Shown here: piece by piece, positions 20,512 through 31,766 of the stretch
How the letters are laid out: each line of letters begins with the position of its first letter
How positions within the stretch are numbered: position 1 is the first letter of the stretch
Assembly: GCF_905171775.1 (NCBI RefSeq)
Contig: NC_053492.1
Span: 183,532,278-183,596,277, forward strand
Origin: Rana temporaria
Lineage: Eukaryota; Chordata; Amphibia; Anura; Ranidae
DNA length: 64,000 bases
Direction of reading: 5' to 3'
Made by a program: the position numbers and the translations under genes
Notes under the pieces: generated by a model
Databases searched by the model: none
The model's input: the letters and a program-made list of their open reading frames with translations, nothing else
What the model was told of the DNA's origin: nothing

Positions 20512-20807
20512 CCGTTTACATTTCAATACTAAAAAAAAGCAGCGCCAAAGAACGTTCAAATTATCGTGCAATTGCACTCATCTCACACGCTAGCAAGGTT
20601 ATGCTGAAAATTCCACAACCTAGGCTTCAACATTATGCCAAATGCCAGGATCGACAAATCACAAGCCAGAATTAAGATCACAGGGAGAAATATCAATAAC
20701 CTGAGATATGCAGACCATACCACACTAATGGCAGAAAATGAAGAACTAAAGAGTCTCTTAATGACAGTGAAAGAGGAGAGGGCCTTAGATTGAACACTAA
20801 AGCCCTG

Positions 20808-21050
20808 TACACACAATCAGATATCTGATGGAATCTAATCTGATGGATTTTTTCGTCAGATATCCGATGAAGCTGACTTTCATCAGTCTTGCCTACACAC
20901 CATCAGTCAAAAATCCGACCGTGTCCAACGCGGTGACGTAAAACACTACGACTTCCTGAGAAAAATTAAGTTCAATGCTTCCGAGCATGCGTCGACTTTT
21001 GATCGATGGACTTCCACGCAGACGATTGTTTTTTTCTATCGTTATTTTAT
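20808..21050. mobile_element. Harbinger-like MITE, left half
   Basis: Begins CCCTGTACACACAATCAG and carries paired ATCCGATG and CATCAG segments plus GAGCATGCGTCGAC as in related copies. The right end is missing. Confidence 0.55.
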
Positions 21051-21228
21051 CCAACGAAAAATTGTTGAGCGCAATACTAATTAAATATACATGAATGATC
21101 AAACATAAATTAATTAAACACATTACAATTGCAATAAAAATTCAAATAAAATATGTGAATATTTAGAAATAATTAAAATTATTTAAAAATGAGATCCAAA
21201 GGCATAGAAATTAAAAATTACAATCTGA

Positions 21229-21605
21229 CTAGGCATTATTTAAAAAACAGTTGATGTCCCAATCTACATTTAACCCATGAGGCACAAAGGATCGCATATC
21301 AAATATCCATCTCGTCTCAAGTTTGGATATAGAGTGAACTCTATTCGTGCCTCTCCAATGTGGGCGGAGTTTTTTAATAGGGACAAACAAAGTCCCATCA
21401 ATTTGTCGATTGTGGCATTTGGTATAATGCTTGGATAGATTATGCTTAGGAAACCCACGTCTTATATTCCCTACATGCTCTTCTAAGCGGACATGCAAAG
21501 CCCACTTTGTGTGACCAATATATTGTTTAGAGCATGGGCACTGAATGAGGTATACTACACATTCACTGGAGCACGTGATAAAAGAGTCAATGTCATAAAC
21601 CTTAT
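21229..21605 (-). pseudogene. Penelope GIY-YIG endonuclease fragment
   Basis: The C-terminal domain of a Penelope-like protein; in intact elements this GIY-YIG nuclease follows the reverse transcriptase and nicks target DNA. The frame reads VVYLIQCPCSKQYIGHT, where YLI and YIG are the two halves of the signature, with the intervening Cys-Pro-Cys usual for animal Penelope. Then LHVRLEEHVGNIRRG and NLSKHYTKCHN hold the conserved arginine/glutamate and His/Cys residues. The domain is open for about 125 codons, but the upstream RT is absent or broken. Confidence 0.85.
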
Positions 21606-21606
21606 G

Positions 21607-22019
21607 GGCCAGATCCACAAAGATCTGCCTATCTTTAGGCAGACGTAGTGTATCTAAGATACACTACGCCGCCGTAACTTAGAGCGTAGTTTCCGTATCC
21701 TGAAAGAATTTGCGCCGTAAGCTACTTCGGCGTAGTGTAACTGTGTCGGCGTAAGGGCGTGCAATTCAAATGGATAAGAATTGGGAGTGTTTTATGCTAA
21801 TTCTACTTGACCCCACGTAAATGACGTTTTTTTAACGGCGCATGCGCCGTCCGTGGGGGTATCCCAGTGCGCATGCTCGAAATCACGTCGCAAATAGTCA
21901 ATGCTTTCGACATGAACGTAATTTACACAAAGCCCTATTCACAAACGTTTTACGCAAACAACGTAAACAACGGAAAATTTGACGCTGTCCCGACGTCCAT
22001 ACTTAACATTGCGTACGCC
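21607..22019. mobile_element. ACGCCGGCG-family MITE nested in Penelope
   Basis: Starts GGGCCAGATCCACAAAG and carries ACACTACGCCGCCGTAACTT, GGCGCATGCGCCGTCCG and CCATACTTAACATTGCG, as in 63057-63777 read in reverse. The right end is eroded. Confidence 0.7.
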
Positions 22020-22200
22020 TCATAGACCTAAAATCCTATAGTTTTTTAGAATATTCCAGTGTCTATCAAAAATCTTTTTAACTAAAAAATGTTGGTTGGA
22101 GTAGCCTGTGATCATTGAGCAGCCAAATCTGTTGTCCGGAATTTGGTTGACCGCCTGCTTAAAATGTATAACTGGCAAAGTAGTGCTGTTCTCGAATGCA

Positions 22201-22539
22201 AAACCTGAAGATAATTTATTATTTCAGGCAGCAATTTCTTCTTCCTTTACATGTAAAGTCAAATATATTATATAAAGGAGAAGATAAAAATGTGATATGA
22301 ACTGACTTTCAGTGTGATTATGTAGTTCTACTTGGATGCAACTGCAATTCTACTTTCATAAGGTTTGTATATTCTATGGGTCAAAATCGCACTGGAATCG
22401 CACTAAAGTAGTACAGAAAACTTTTCCAAAATCACTCTGTGCTGAGTTGCATTGATGTGAACGGACGCCATTGGAAACAATGTGATTTCCCTTGTCATGA
22501 AATCGCACTAGTGTGAACCAGGCCTAAGAAGACATCTTA
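22201..22539. other. Unassigned stretch with MITE end
   Basis: Nothing recognised up to about 22380. From there AAATCGCACTGGAATCGC to TAGTGTGAACCAGGCC looks like one arm of a short-MITE family related to 11312-11534. Confidence 0.4.
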
Positions 22540-22960
22540 GGCCCCGTACACACGGTCGGTTTGGTCCGATGAGAATGAACCGAAGTTCATTTTCATCGGA
22601 CCAAACCGACCGTGTGTATAGGCTATCGGTCTGGTTTCCTTCGGTCCAAAATTTCTAAACATGCTTCAAAACCGAACCTATGGACCGCTGCCCCATCGGA
22701 CCAAACCGATGGTTAGTACAGAAAAGCATCGGTTCAAAACCCGCACATGCTCAGAATCAAGTCGATGCATGCTTGGAAGCATTGAACTTCGTTTTATTCA
22801 GCACGTCGTGTGTTTGACGTCACCGCGTTCTGACCCGATCGGATTTTGGACTGATGGTGTGTACACATATCAGGCCGTACGGCCACTTCAGCTGTGAACC
22901 GATGAAAACGGTCCGACGGGCCAGTCTCATCGGTTTGGTCCGACCGTGTGTTACGGGGCC
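22540..22960. mobile_element. Harbinger-like MITE with TTA duplication
   Basis: Ends GGCCCCGTACACACGGTC and CCGTGTGTTACGGGGCC with TTA on both sides (22537-22539, 22961-22963). Inverted GGTCCGATGAGAATGAACC-type arms lie inside. Confidence 0.85.
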
Positions 22961-23312
22961 TTAGTGTGCTGGATGCCACTTTGCTAGATCATTGATCATC
23001 TGTTTGGGGCCATCGGGGATGAAGAGGCTATCGTGAATGTGAGATACAACGAATGTAAGACAGGCTGATAAAGGCAGACAAATCTAAAACAGTTGCATGC
23101 AGTTTGGAATGAATGGCTCACTAACATTATGCTGTGTCCATGCTATAAACAGGAGTTCAGACATGCAAGTACTTTTAGCTTTAAGAAAGCTCTACCATGT
23201 CTCCATTTTTTCTTGTGCAATTGTAAATCCACTCAAAAATATGTGCTGACGTTATATTTTTCCCAAGGTTATGCAACACTTATTCAGCAACTCCAATTAT
23301 GTAGGTACTATA

Positions 23313-24038
23313 CAGTGTTGCCAACCTACCAGATTGATATTTACTGGCACGACACCCGAAATGTACTGGCGCAACCAAGTTTTTACTGGCATTTCACAAA
23401 AGTTACTAAATTACATTTTTAGGTGCAAATTTCAGTATTTAGGCTACAAACAAGTACGCTAGGCAAATAGCAATGTGATTTAAGGTAGATATTATGGTAA
23501 AAAAACATATTTGTGTTATTTTCGATATAATAAGGGCAAATTATTTAGTCACATCACCCCCTGCCTCCACCCCCTCTGCCACCAACACCCCCCGCCTTCA
23601 CGCCCCTCTGCAGTGCCACAATCTCTACCTGCCTCCAATCTCCCTCTGCCTCCAATCTCCCTCTGCCTCCAATCTCCCCCATGCCCCCTGCCTCCAATCA
23701 CCCCCTGCCTCCATCCTCCTCTGCGGTGCCACCAACAACCTCTGTCTCCATCCCCCACCCTCTGCGGTGCCACCATCCCCCTCTGCATTGCCACCAACCC
23801 CCCCTGCCTCCAATCACCCCCTGCCACCAACACCCCCTGCCTCCAATCACCCCCTGCCACGAACACCCCCTGCCTCCAATCACCCCCTGCCTCCAATCTC
23901 CATGTGCAATTCCAAGCCGAATCAATCTCGGCTATTTTTACTGGCACATTCCCGCAAAACACGGACATTTACGAATGGGGGGAAAAAGTGCCCGTTTTTA
24001 CGAACTGCCTGTAAAAATACGGACGGTTGGCAACACTG
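23313..24038. mobile_element. hAT element with C-rich minisatellite
   Basis: Ends CAGTGTTGCCAACC and GGTTGGCAACACTG are perfect inverted repeats. The 8-bp duplication GTACTATA is exact (23305-23312, 24039-24046). The centre (about 23565-23905) is an array of CCCCCTGCCTCCAATCA-like units. Long frames on both strands are produced by the array and are not genes. Confidence 0.93.
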
Positions 24039-24046
24039 GTACTATA

Positions 24047-25230
24047 CATTACTATATAGAAGTAGAAAAGATAAGATTCCCTGTCCTACCCACAGTGCAG
24101 TCGATGTTGTTAACTTTACACTGCCCTCAGTAATAGAATGTTGGCATATGTGTAGCTTACCTAATACTTCTTTACAGTCACCTAATGTAAAGTATGATTA
24201 GGCTTCCCAAAAATGACAGAGGTGTTTTCTTCAACATCTGAAATGCAAATCAAGTACCCTATGGCAGATATCACATGTTTTCACTTCTCCGTGCCTGTCT
24301 AGCGGGGACCCCTGCCCTTTTTGCCCCACATGATGTAATGAGTGCCTTAGGACATCAATGTTCTATCTCAGAATAAGAGGCAAATACAATACAAAACAGA
24401 TGTGTCATCTGACTGTTTAAATAAAGATGTACATCACTTTAATAGCAAGATCAATAAAATAGATCCTTACATTGTGCATATGCCATACAATAACAATAAA
24501 CCCCTCTGGTCTCTGGATAGAATTTTGTAGACAGAGCGGACTTCATGCATTCAAGATGTAGACATTCATTGATCCATGTCGTCTGTCAACCATAGAATAA
24601 TATATTTCTTTTAGAGTAGTGTATGTGTAGGAAGGTGTACTTTGATAAATACCTATTCGCCAAATGCAGTAGCTCAGGAATAAGGATATTAAAGTCTAAT
24701 GTAACACAAATGTGAGCTGCCATTTAAAACTCTACCATTCTTAATGACAAATGGCCTAACAAGGATCTTCTAACAGAAGACAAGCACTAAATCCTAAAAC
24801 TGAATGTTATTCCTTGTAAAGGGCCATTATAAACACATATCTATGATAGTACTCCGCTTTACTAATGAAGTGATGGCAATTCAATGATCTTGTTTTCAGT
24901 TGTCACCTTGAGTTCATGTTGATATCTTCCATCAGTGACTTTAATAATAAGTATAGGATAAAGTTCAGGTCAGCCTAAGAAGATCAATCACTGATCTGCA
25001 TGCTGTATTTCAGATAAGGCTAATTATTACCATGTTTACAACATAGAGTGCTGGGTAATCGTGTTTTTAATGCATATCATGTTTCCACTGGCAGTATTTG
25101 AAAACAAAATTTGTTTTGCACAAGGTCTGCTATATACCTTGCAAAAATTTTAGCAAATTTTATATATTTACCTGCTTTTTGCTCTAAAGCTACTGAAATC
25201 TTTCAAAAATTTGTGATAAGTTACGATTAG
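24047..25230. other. Stretch without recognised gene or repeat
   Basis: About 1.2 kb of AT-leaning, single-copy-looking sequence. I found no exon with convincing splice sites and no terminal repeats. Confidence 0.5.
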
Positions 25231-25481
25231 TCCCAGTGAAACACACTGATCATCTGTTCATACAAAGTATGAACAGCGATCTGTCATTTCCCCTAGTCAC
25301 TCCCATCCCCCATTCAGTTAGAACACAGAGAGGGATCACATTTAACCCCTTGATTGCTCCCTTCCCTGCCAGTGACATTTTTACAGTAATCAGTGCATTT
25401 TTATAGCATTTTTATAGCACTGATCGCTGTAAAATTGTCAATGGTCCCAAAAATGTGTCAAAATAAAAAATATATATATTT

Positions 25482-25884
25482 AAAAAAGGGGGGTCTGGGT
25501 ATAATAATGGCACCGAAGGTATTGAATAGATACTGGCAGGGGAGGATTGGGGGGGGGGAGGGGGTAAGGGAAGGAAGGGTAGTTTTTTCCCCACTCAGAT
25601 GTAGAGTGTGATGTAGTTCCTTCGTAAACTAAAATGAAAATGGAAACGGAGGGAAAATAATTTTTTGAATTTTTAAACGGAGAAAAAAAAAAAAAAAGAT
25701 ATATATTAAATTATCATAACTAATAAAAAGATTATAATCCACTCATGATGCAATACCATAGAGGAGATGATATCGGCAAGTGAAATATGGGCCAAGAGCT
25801 TGGTTCCCTCCTCGCCTAATAGATCCTTTTTTATCTTTGGTGGAGTCTGAAGTGGGAAAAAAATAAATAAATAAATAAATAAAA
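25482..25884 (+). mobile_element. L1/Tx1-type LINE, 3' end only
   Basis: The terminal block GGAGTCTGAAGTGG followed by an A-rich (AAAT)n tail matches the 3' end of the L1 at 8743-10450. The upstream G-rich run and ATGATGCAATACC-like block also correspond. Only the untranslated end is present. Confidence 0.7.
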
Positions 25885-26096
25885 TTGCAGATTGACACCA
25901 TTACTAGTAAAAAAAAAAAATATTAATAAAAATGCCATAATTCTATCCTCTCATTTGTAGACGCTCTAACTTTTGTGCAAACCAATCAATATACGCTTAT
26001 TGCAATTTTTTATCAAAAATATAGGAATACATATAGTCTTAAACTGAGGGGAAAAAATTATTTGGATATTTATTATAGCAAAAAGTTAAAGATATT

Positions 26097-26396
26097 GGGG
26101 GTTATTTATGAAAGGCAACTCCACTTTGCACTATAAGTGCAAACTACAAGTGCAAAGTGCACTTGGAAGTACAGTCGCTGTAAATCTGAGGGGTAGTTCT
26201 GAAATGAGGGGAAGTTTTGCTGATATTATAATCCAATCATGTCCTAAAATGCTGTTTTTTTATTTCCTTGCATGTCCCTCTTGGATCTACAGTGACTGCA
26301 CTCCCAAGTGCACTTTCAGTGCAACTTTAAGTGCACTCTGCACTTGTAGTTTGCATTTGTAGTGCAAAGTGGATTTGTCTCTAGTAAATAACCCCC
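26097..26396. mobile_element. GGGGGTTATTTA foldback MITE
   Basis: Ends GGGGGTTATTTATGAAAG and AGTAAATAACCCCC with ATT on both sides (26094-26096, 26397-26399). Inner arms read CACTTTGCACTATAAGTGC and its complement. Confidence 0.8.
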
Positions 26397-26639
26397 ATTG
26401 TGTTTTTTTCAAAATTGTTGCTGTTCTTTTGTTTATAGCGCAAAAAAAAAAAAAATGCAGAGGTGAAATACAACCAAAAGAAAGCTCTATTTGTGGGGGG
26501 AAAAAAAGGACGCAAATTTTGCTTGGGTACAACGTTGCATTACTGCGCAATTGTCAGTTAAAGCGACACTGTGCCAAATTGCAAAACGTGCTCTGGTCAT
26601 GAAGGGGGTAAAATATTCCAGGGCTGAAGTGGTTAAAGA

Positions 26640-27207
26640 GACCCAGTCTCCTTCCCCATGCAGGACAAAGGGACAGTGGGATTGATTTACTAAAACTGGA
26701 GAGTGCAAAATCTGGTGCAGCTCTGCATAGAAACCAATCAGCTTCTAACTTTAGCTTGTGCAATTAAACTTTAACCCCCAAAAAAAACCTGTACCGCTAC
26801 AGAGGCTGGAGGCAATGATGTGGCAGGCAAGATGGCTGCCCCACGAGTGTTAGGCGGCGGAATCCGGGGGATAGGAGTGGCTGCCTTCTTAGCCGATTTA
26901 CGCTTCCCAGTCCTAGGAAGGACCGGGATAGCCCCCCCAAACAACAGGAATGTACTTACTTAGCAGGATGGCCTGGGGAAAACCAGGATGCAGGTGGATG
27001 GTGTACACTGATGGCGGAAACTCAGGCTGAACATGTCTCTCTTCTCACATCACGGCCATTTTGCCAGGCATGGCAAAGGCAACCGAGTATTTAGCAGTGA
27101 ATTTTTTATTTTTTGATGCCTCCTCGCATGGACTTCTTACTGTAACTACAGGACATAGCGGTGATGTAGAGTTGGCAGGGGGAATCACAGATACCCATCT
27201 GACACAC
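26640..27207. other. Repeat-derived stretch, no gene
   Basis: GATTTACTAAAACTGGAG ... ACCAATCAGCTTCTAAC (26685-26755) is one arm of a frequent frog repeat. The remainder to 27207 is unassigned. Confidence 0.4.
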
Positions 27208-27210
27208 TCA

Positions 27211-27480
27211 GGCCCCGTACACACAACCAAGTTTCTCGGCAGAATTCAGCCATAAACTCGATCGGAGCCGTATTCTGCCGAGAAACCCGGTCGTGTGTAC
27301 ACTTTTCGCCGAGAAACCCGCTGAGGAACTCGTCGAGCCAAATAGAGAACATGTTCTCTATTTCCTCGTTGGTCAATGGGAAACTTTGGCTCGCCGAGAT
27401 CCTCGGCGGCTTCACAAGGAACTCGACGAGCAAAACGATGTGTTTTGCTCGTCGAGTTTCTCGGACGTGTGTATGGGGCC
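27211..27480. mobile_element. Harbinger-like MITE with TCA duplication
   Basis: Ends GGCCCCGTACACACAACC and GACGTGTGTATGGGGCC with exact TCA on both sides (27208-27210, 27481-27483). The inner arms pair on GTTTCTCGGC and CGAGTTCC blocks. Confidence 0.85.
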
Positions 27481-27556
27481 TCAGAAGAGTTGAATAGTAT
27501 CAGTGCCAAGTAAGTGAAGATTTAGCACACTGACCCACAGATAGGTAAATATAAAC

Positions 27557-28075
27557 TGTGACGGTATCGGTATGATATCCCCGTCAAGCATTCCCTCCTC
27601 TCCATACAAGAACATCACATGATTCCCCACACATGAGTCAAGACTGGATGCTGGAACCAAGACACTTTATTGACACAAAAACTCAGCTTATATGTGGTTA
27701 CAGCCTGTTAGGAACGCCCCCCTCACACAGTGGGGTTTCCCATACAGATTATAGGAGACAAGTCGGAGCCGACCATGCAGACACGTTTCTTTAGATAAAG
27801 ACATCAGGGGAGTTAATTACTACACTGAAGCAATCAGAATAATTAACATACTACTTCTCTAATCATTTAGCCTGATGATACAATACACATCTTTTAAGGG
27901 TAAACACAGATCTTCTTTACACAACACAATAGATCAATTAACCTTTAGAATAGTGAGGGGACATTAGCACGTCAATAACCTGTCAGAGGAATGAATCACA
28001 CATGAAATTCCTTTCTACCTCTACCCATGGCTAGCAGGGAGCAGTACACTGAGACATATAGGCAAATGTATCACA
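27557..28075 (-). mobile_element. 519-bp solo LTR
   Basis: Runs from TGTGACGG to GTATCACA (TGTGA/TCACA ends) with a perfect 5-bp duplication TAAAC (27552-27556, 28076-28080). A poly(A) signal AATAAA on the minus strand (27666-27671) sets the orientation. No internal region is present, so two LTRs have recombined into one. Confidence 0.85.
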
Positions 28076-28080
28076 TAAAC

Positions 28081-29850
28081 CTTCTTATTTTACAGGAGCC
28101 TGCTAATTCACTTTAATGATGTATACGGTATACCTGTATGGAGAATTGCAGCAAGGAAAGTGGCATTAAAAGGCAGCTTGAAAATCTGTGCTTCTCAAAA
28201 TCAAGGCTGAATTCTAAAAATGTCTGTCTCATCATTTACTTTGGCATCCAAATATTAAAAGTCAAAGGGAGGAAAGTCCAAGTCTTTGGCTTATCATTTG
28301 GCACAGTGTCACTTTGCATGGTCTGAAAAACTCATGAAACGGCACTAAAATGACAGGGGCCTTTGAGTTTGCAAATTAGGCATTTCATTAATATAATACC
28401 CATTGACTGATTAAAGAAAGACAAAAAGCCTCAGTAGTCAATCCTTATTTCAAGCATTGGCAAAAGAGAATTATGGTCAAAGCTTTTTTGATCATTCTGG
28501 GTCACAAAAGTGCATATACTTTTGCACTTACTTATCAGATCCAGAATAAGCTGACAGCAAGCTTAAGCCTGCTGTCGGCTGACATCACAGTGCTGCTCCA
28601 GGCTCTGGAAGGATCCCAACCATATTGTCAGGATCCACTCAACTCCCTAATTGACAGCTGTCAATGGCTCTCAGGGTGCAGCTAAGAACCAAAGCCAGCT
28701 GTGCCCACTCCCTCTCCATCCATGTGCTCCAGTGAGCACTGGAGGGGCAGAGTCGAGAGCAGTGGCTGACAGTCATCACTCTCTACTCCGAGAAGACAGA
28801 GAACTGAGCGATCAGCAGTCATGTGATCGCTTAGTTCTCAGGTTAAAGGCAGGCGTGAGGTCAGTATGTATGCCTGCTTTTTTTATAACCCTAAATTTGG
28901 AGTTCCTAAAGCATAAATTGACAGATATAATGTAGCCAGTGATATCACACAAAGACATGTAGGATATGACTTTATAATGCAATAAACAATCCCAGAAGAT
29001 AGGGATGATCTTTTTTCAATATCTGGTTTAGGCTACATTGTGGGGACACCAAGATTCAAACGCATGCCTAGTGGATATAATCCATAGCTTCCAACTTTCC
29101 TGATTTGAAGAGACTGTCCCTCTTTTGGAACAAATCCCTGTGTCCCTCGTTCCTCTTAATTTTTCCCTCATTTTGGTTTATTGTATATATCTGTATATAA
29201 AAACCACAATGAATCTATTAAAAGGTGTTTATATTGCTAAACCTTTCATCCAATTTCTAAATTGGTGCATGTGTAAACTTCAGAAGTCAATATAAATGAG
29301 TAGTAGTTGTTACAAAGGCACTCATAGATTTAACCAATTATATTTATGTATTATTTCTCCATGTAATGAGGGTGTGGCAGGGGTGTGTCCTTTGACTACA
29401 TATAATTTGGTAATATGTCTCTTTTCCATCCTAGAAAGTTGGGAGTTATGTACAAACCCAAATGCTTTTGGCAACATTATCAATTCCTAACAATTGTTTG
29501 CAGTGGTCTCCAAACTGCAGCCTGCAAGCAGGATTTCTTGCCTTTAATCCAACTTTGTCACACTGACCATTGATGGGCCTCTATCCCTTCCACTAAGACC
29601 AACTGTAGCTTAGAAAAGGAGGTGCAGATCGCGCTGGACTGACTCGATCAATCACTGTTGTAGGTTATGTAAGGTATGGGCAGATGGAAAGAATTGGTTT
29701 CCAGAGGTTCGTTCCCAGTTGGAGGAAAGGGTGGTGGTGAGCCCTGTTCGAGCCTGGACTGCTACCTCAGGGTACAGCCTTATGGTGGACTCCACATGTG
29801 TTTAGAAAGAAGTGAAATTAAAGGAGCACCCGGTATCCAGTAAAGATAGG
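28081..29850. other. Long stretch without recognised gene
   Basis: 28,520-28,860 looks repeat-derived (GC-richer, with paired CTGTCGGCTGACA-like segments). 29,085-29,260 resembles a frog repeat fragment. No exon or complete element was identified. Confidence 0.4.
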
Positions 29851-29859
29851 TATAAAGGT

Positions 29860-30090
29860 ATTTTATTGAAATTTCAGCAATAGAAAGAGGCCAATGCTTG
29901 TGTTCAGAGGTTGCTGCCTCTGAACACACAGCCAGAGTTTAGGACATCTAACGGTCCGATCAATGTGCCAAAGGCACCCTCCAACAGGATCATTCCATAA
30001 CCACTTGTATTAGAAGCCCTGATGAATGTCCCCCGAAACGCTCTGGACTTTTTTTATTGCTGAAATTTTGCTGATTATAATTTATTATCG
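29860..30090 (+). repeat. Penelope-type terminal segment with a decayed hammerhead-like core
   Basis: Contains CTGATGAATGTCCCCCGAAAC (about 30018-30038), with both conserved hammerhead core boxes, CTGATGA and GAAAC, but the intervening stem cannot pair. Flanked by TTTTATTGAAATTTCAGCAA and its partial complement TTTATTGCTGAAATTTTGC. Such motifs occur in Penelope terminal repeats. Assignment tentative. Confidence 0.35.
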
Positions 30091-30263
30091 CTGTTTTCTA
30101 GCTGCTCTAAAACCATTTTTGACATAAAGGGATACTTTTGGACAATCTACAGTTTGCAGGCAGAAAGAACAGTTTTTATTATATAAAAGTACATGTAGGG
30201 CACTGGGCAGACCACTAGGGACAAGGGGGGTGTATTTTTTACATACAGTACTGTAATCTATAA

Positions 30264-30776
30264 AGCGGTTCTCCACCCTAATTACAACCTTGCCCCTTTT
30301 ATAATCTCGTCCTAAAATATGTTGGAAACCGATGTTTTTAATTAATATAAATGTACATTACCTCTGTAATGGAAGAGGCTTCCGGTCTCCATCGTTGCGG
30401 GAATAATACGGGCATTCCGTCACTTCCCGTTTGCAGCAGTGCACATCTGAGGGGGCGGGACAGGAAACCCCAGCCGTTGTTAGGGGAACAGAGACGCTGA
30501 CGCCGCTGCTCCCTGGTAAGAGTGCGCATGCGCGAGATCGCGCGCTGCACGCTGGGATTACAGCGCCAGCGAAAGGAGGAAGTAGCTGCTGGTGGGACTG
30601 TAATGCCCACACTAAAGATGGCAACGGCGCACAGAGCAGAATATAAGTTATTATTGCAGACTGCAAGCGAATGCAGCGGACGTGTCACCAGCGAAATGTG
30701 AGTTTATCTAAGCCTTCAGAAGATACATTTAACTACCTAAAAAAAAAAAAAACGATTTGGCAGTGGGATAACCGCT
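30264..30776. mobile_element. TTAA-type foldback MITE
   Basis: Ends AAAGCGGTTCTCCACCC and GGGATAACCGCTTTAA, close to the family at 4705-5169. The left TTAA has changed to TATA. The interior holds CGCATGCGCGAGATCGCGCG and is GC-rich. Confidence 0.65.
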
Positions 30777-31766
30777 TTAAGATTACAGTATACTGTATGT
30801 ATTGTGTTTGTTTACCTTTTTTAATTTGGCGCCGTTCTCCGCTCCCGTGCGTCGTAACGTCGCAGGGAACGGAGATCGGCGGAGCACAGAGGCACTGGGT
30901 GAATCGAGCGAGGTCCCACTCGCTCACACAGCGCGGTGGCATTGCTGGATCCAGGGACAAGGTAAGTAAACCATGCCTGTGGATTCAGCGAGGCGAGCCC
31001 GAGTCTGACTCGGGGTTACCGATCGTAGTCAAAAATCTCACCCCCCGAGTCAGACTCGGGAACACCGCTCAGAAGGTTAATAAAGGACTTATCAAAAAAA
31101 CATCTCTTGTTTTTTTACTTTTCACTGCTTTTTTGATAAATGGGTAGGGGTATAATGTAACTACCGACCAGGGTTGTTGGGAAAAGGCCCTTGTCCCCAT
31201 CAACATGGAGAAAGGTGCTTTGGGGTGGGGGTCGCAGAGCCCCCTCCCAGCCACAAAGCACCCACCCCCCCCCCCATGTTGAGGGCATGCAGACTGGTAT
31301 GGTTTATGAGTGGGGGGCGCTTGCTTGTCCCATCCCATTCCTGACCAGTCTGCTTAGATAATGGTCTGGTATGGATTTTTTTTTATGTGGGGGTCCCCTC
31401 CGAATCCATACTAGACCCAAAGGGCTTGTTATGTACCAGGGGGGCACGCTGTTTTTCCTTAATTATTTTTTTTGCTGGCAATTTTATTTTACATTCAGCT
31501 GTCAGCGGAGAACCCTGCTGACAGCTGGTGACTCATCATTTGTTAAGAACATGGCAGCAGGTTCTCGGCCTCCTCCTTAGCAACCAGCTATATACAGTGT
31601 TTGAAGTTCAGTTCAGTTCACGTATTTTTGTAAAAAAAAACAATTGTCAGCGGACATGAAAACGGATGTAAAAATTGACATCCGTAGCCATTTTTGATCC
31701 TTTTTTTACAAAAAAAACATGACTGAACTGAATTAAAAAATGGAACGCCCGTGTGAAACCAGCCTA
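30777..31766. other. Mixed repeat fragments, no gene
   Basis: Includes an inverted pair CCCGAGTCTGACTCGGGG / CCCCGAGTCAGACTCGGG (about 30998-31060), a foldback around AAGGTGCTTTGGGG / CCCCAAAGCACC-like arms (31,205-31,275), and a short MITE ending GTGTGAAACCAGCC (31,610-31,765). Confidence 0.4.

Larger units (their letters stand above)
17507..20790 (+). pseudogene. BovB ORF2 remnants: endonuclease and part of RT
   Basis: Remnant of the BovB protein, an APE-type endonuclease plus reverse transcriptase. In shifting frames I read GTWNVRSINHGKLDVVKQ and ELKWTGMG (around 17,510-17,620), with the endonuclease glutamate retained, then VALIVNKRVRE and QVYASTSDEEADVDRFYEDL (to 17,880), NWNAKVG and LFQQPKRRLLDI (to 18,060), and IDRVPEELWKEV (to 18,340). 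After the first insertion come ENNRMGRTRELFKK and LEPDILESEVKWALES (to 19,865). After the second come NYRAIALISHASKVMLKI and INNLRYADHTTLM (to 20,740). The catalytic YADD box has become YADH. Stops and frameshifts are numerous. Confidence 0.85.
17166..20806 (+). mobile_element. BovB/RTE LINE, degenerate and twice interrupted
   Basis: Nucleotide blocks such as GGCAACCCACTCCAG (near 17290) and the ORF blocks described in the pseudogene entry match BovB, the RTE-clade LINE known from ruminants and squamates. Two later elements split it (about 18525-19569 and 19985-20511). A central part of the RT domain is deleted, and the 3' end is replaced at about 20807 by a MITE. Confidence 0.85.
21180..22200 (-). 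mobile_element. Penelope-like retroelement, 3' part
   Basis: Minus-strand remains of a Penelope/Neptune-type element. A GIY-YIG endonuclease fragment lies at 21229-21605 and a piece from just before it at 22020-22200, where the minus strand reads NQIPDNRFGCSMITGYSN and KKIFDRHWNILKN. A MITE (21607-22019) separates them. AT-rich sequence from 21050 to 21180 may be its 3' trailer. Confidence 0.8.
25235..26637. mobile_element. Ranid 1-kb repeat, minus orientation, twice interrupted
   Basis: Carries the complements of the family blocks, for example GTTTGTAGACGC-like and TGCGCAAACC-like segments, with AAGAAAGCTCTATTTGTG, and ends GCTGAAGTGGTTAA. An L1 3' end (about 25482-25884) and a MITE (26097-26396) lie inside it. 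Confidence 0.7.

Noticed and set aside
23494..24201. 235-residue Pro/Ser-rich frame and its opposite-strand Gly/Trp/Arg-rich partner
   Set aside because: Both come from the CCCCCTGCCTCCAATCA array in a hAT element with a perfect 8-bp duplication.
29860..30090. Active hammerhead ribozyme near 30,018
   Set aside because: Both core boxes are present, but the bases between them cannot form stem II.
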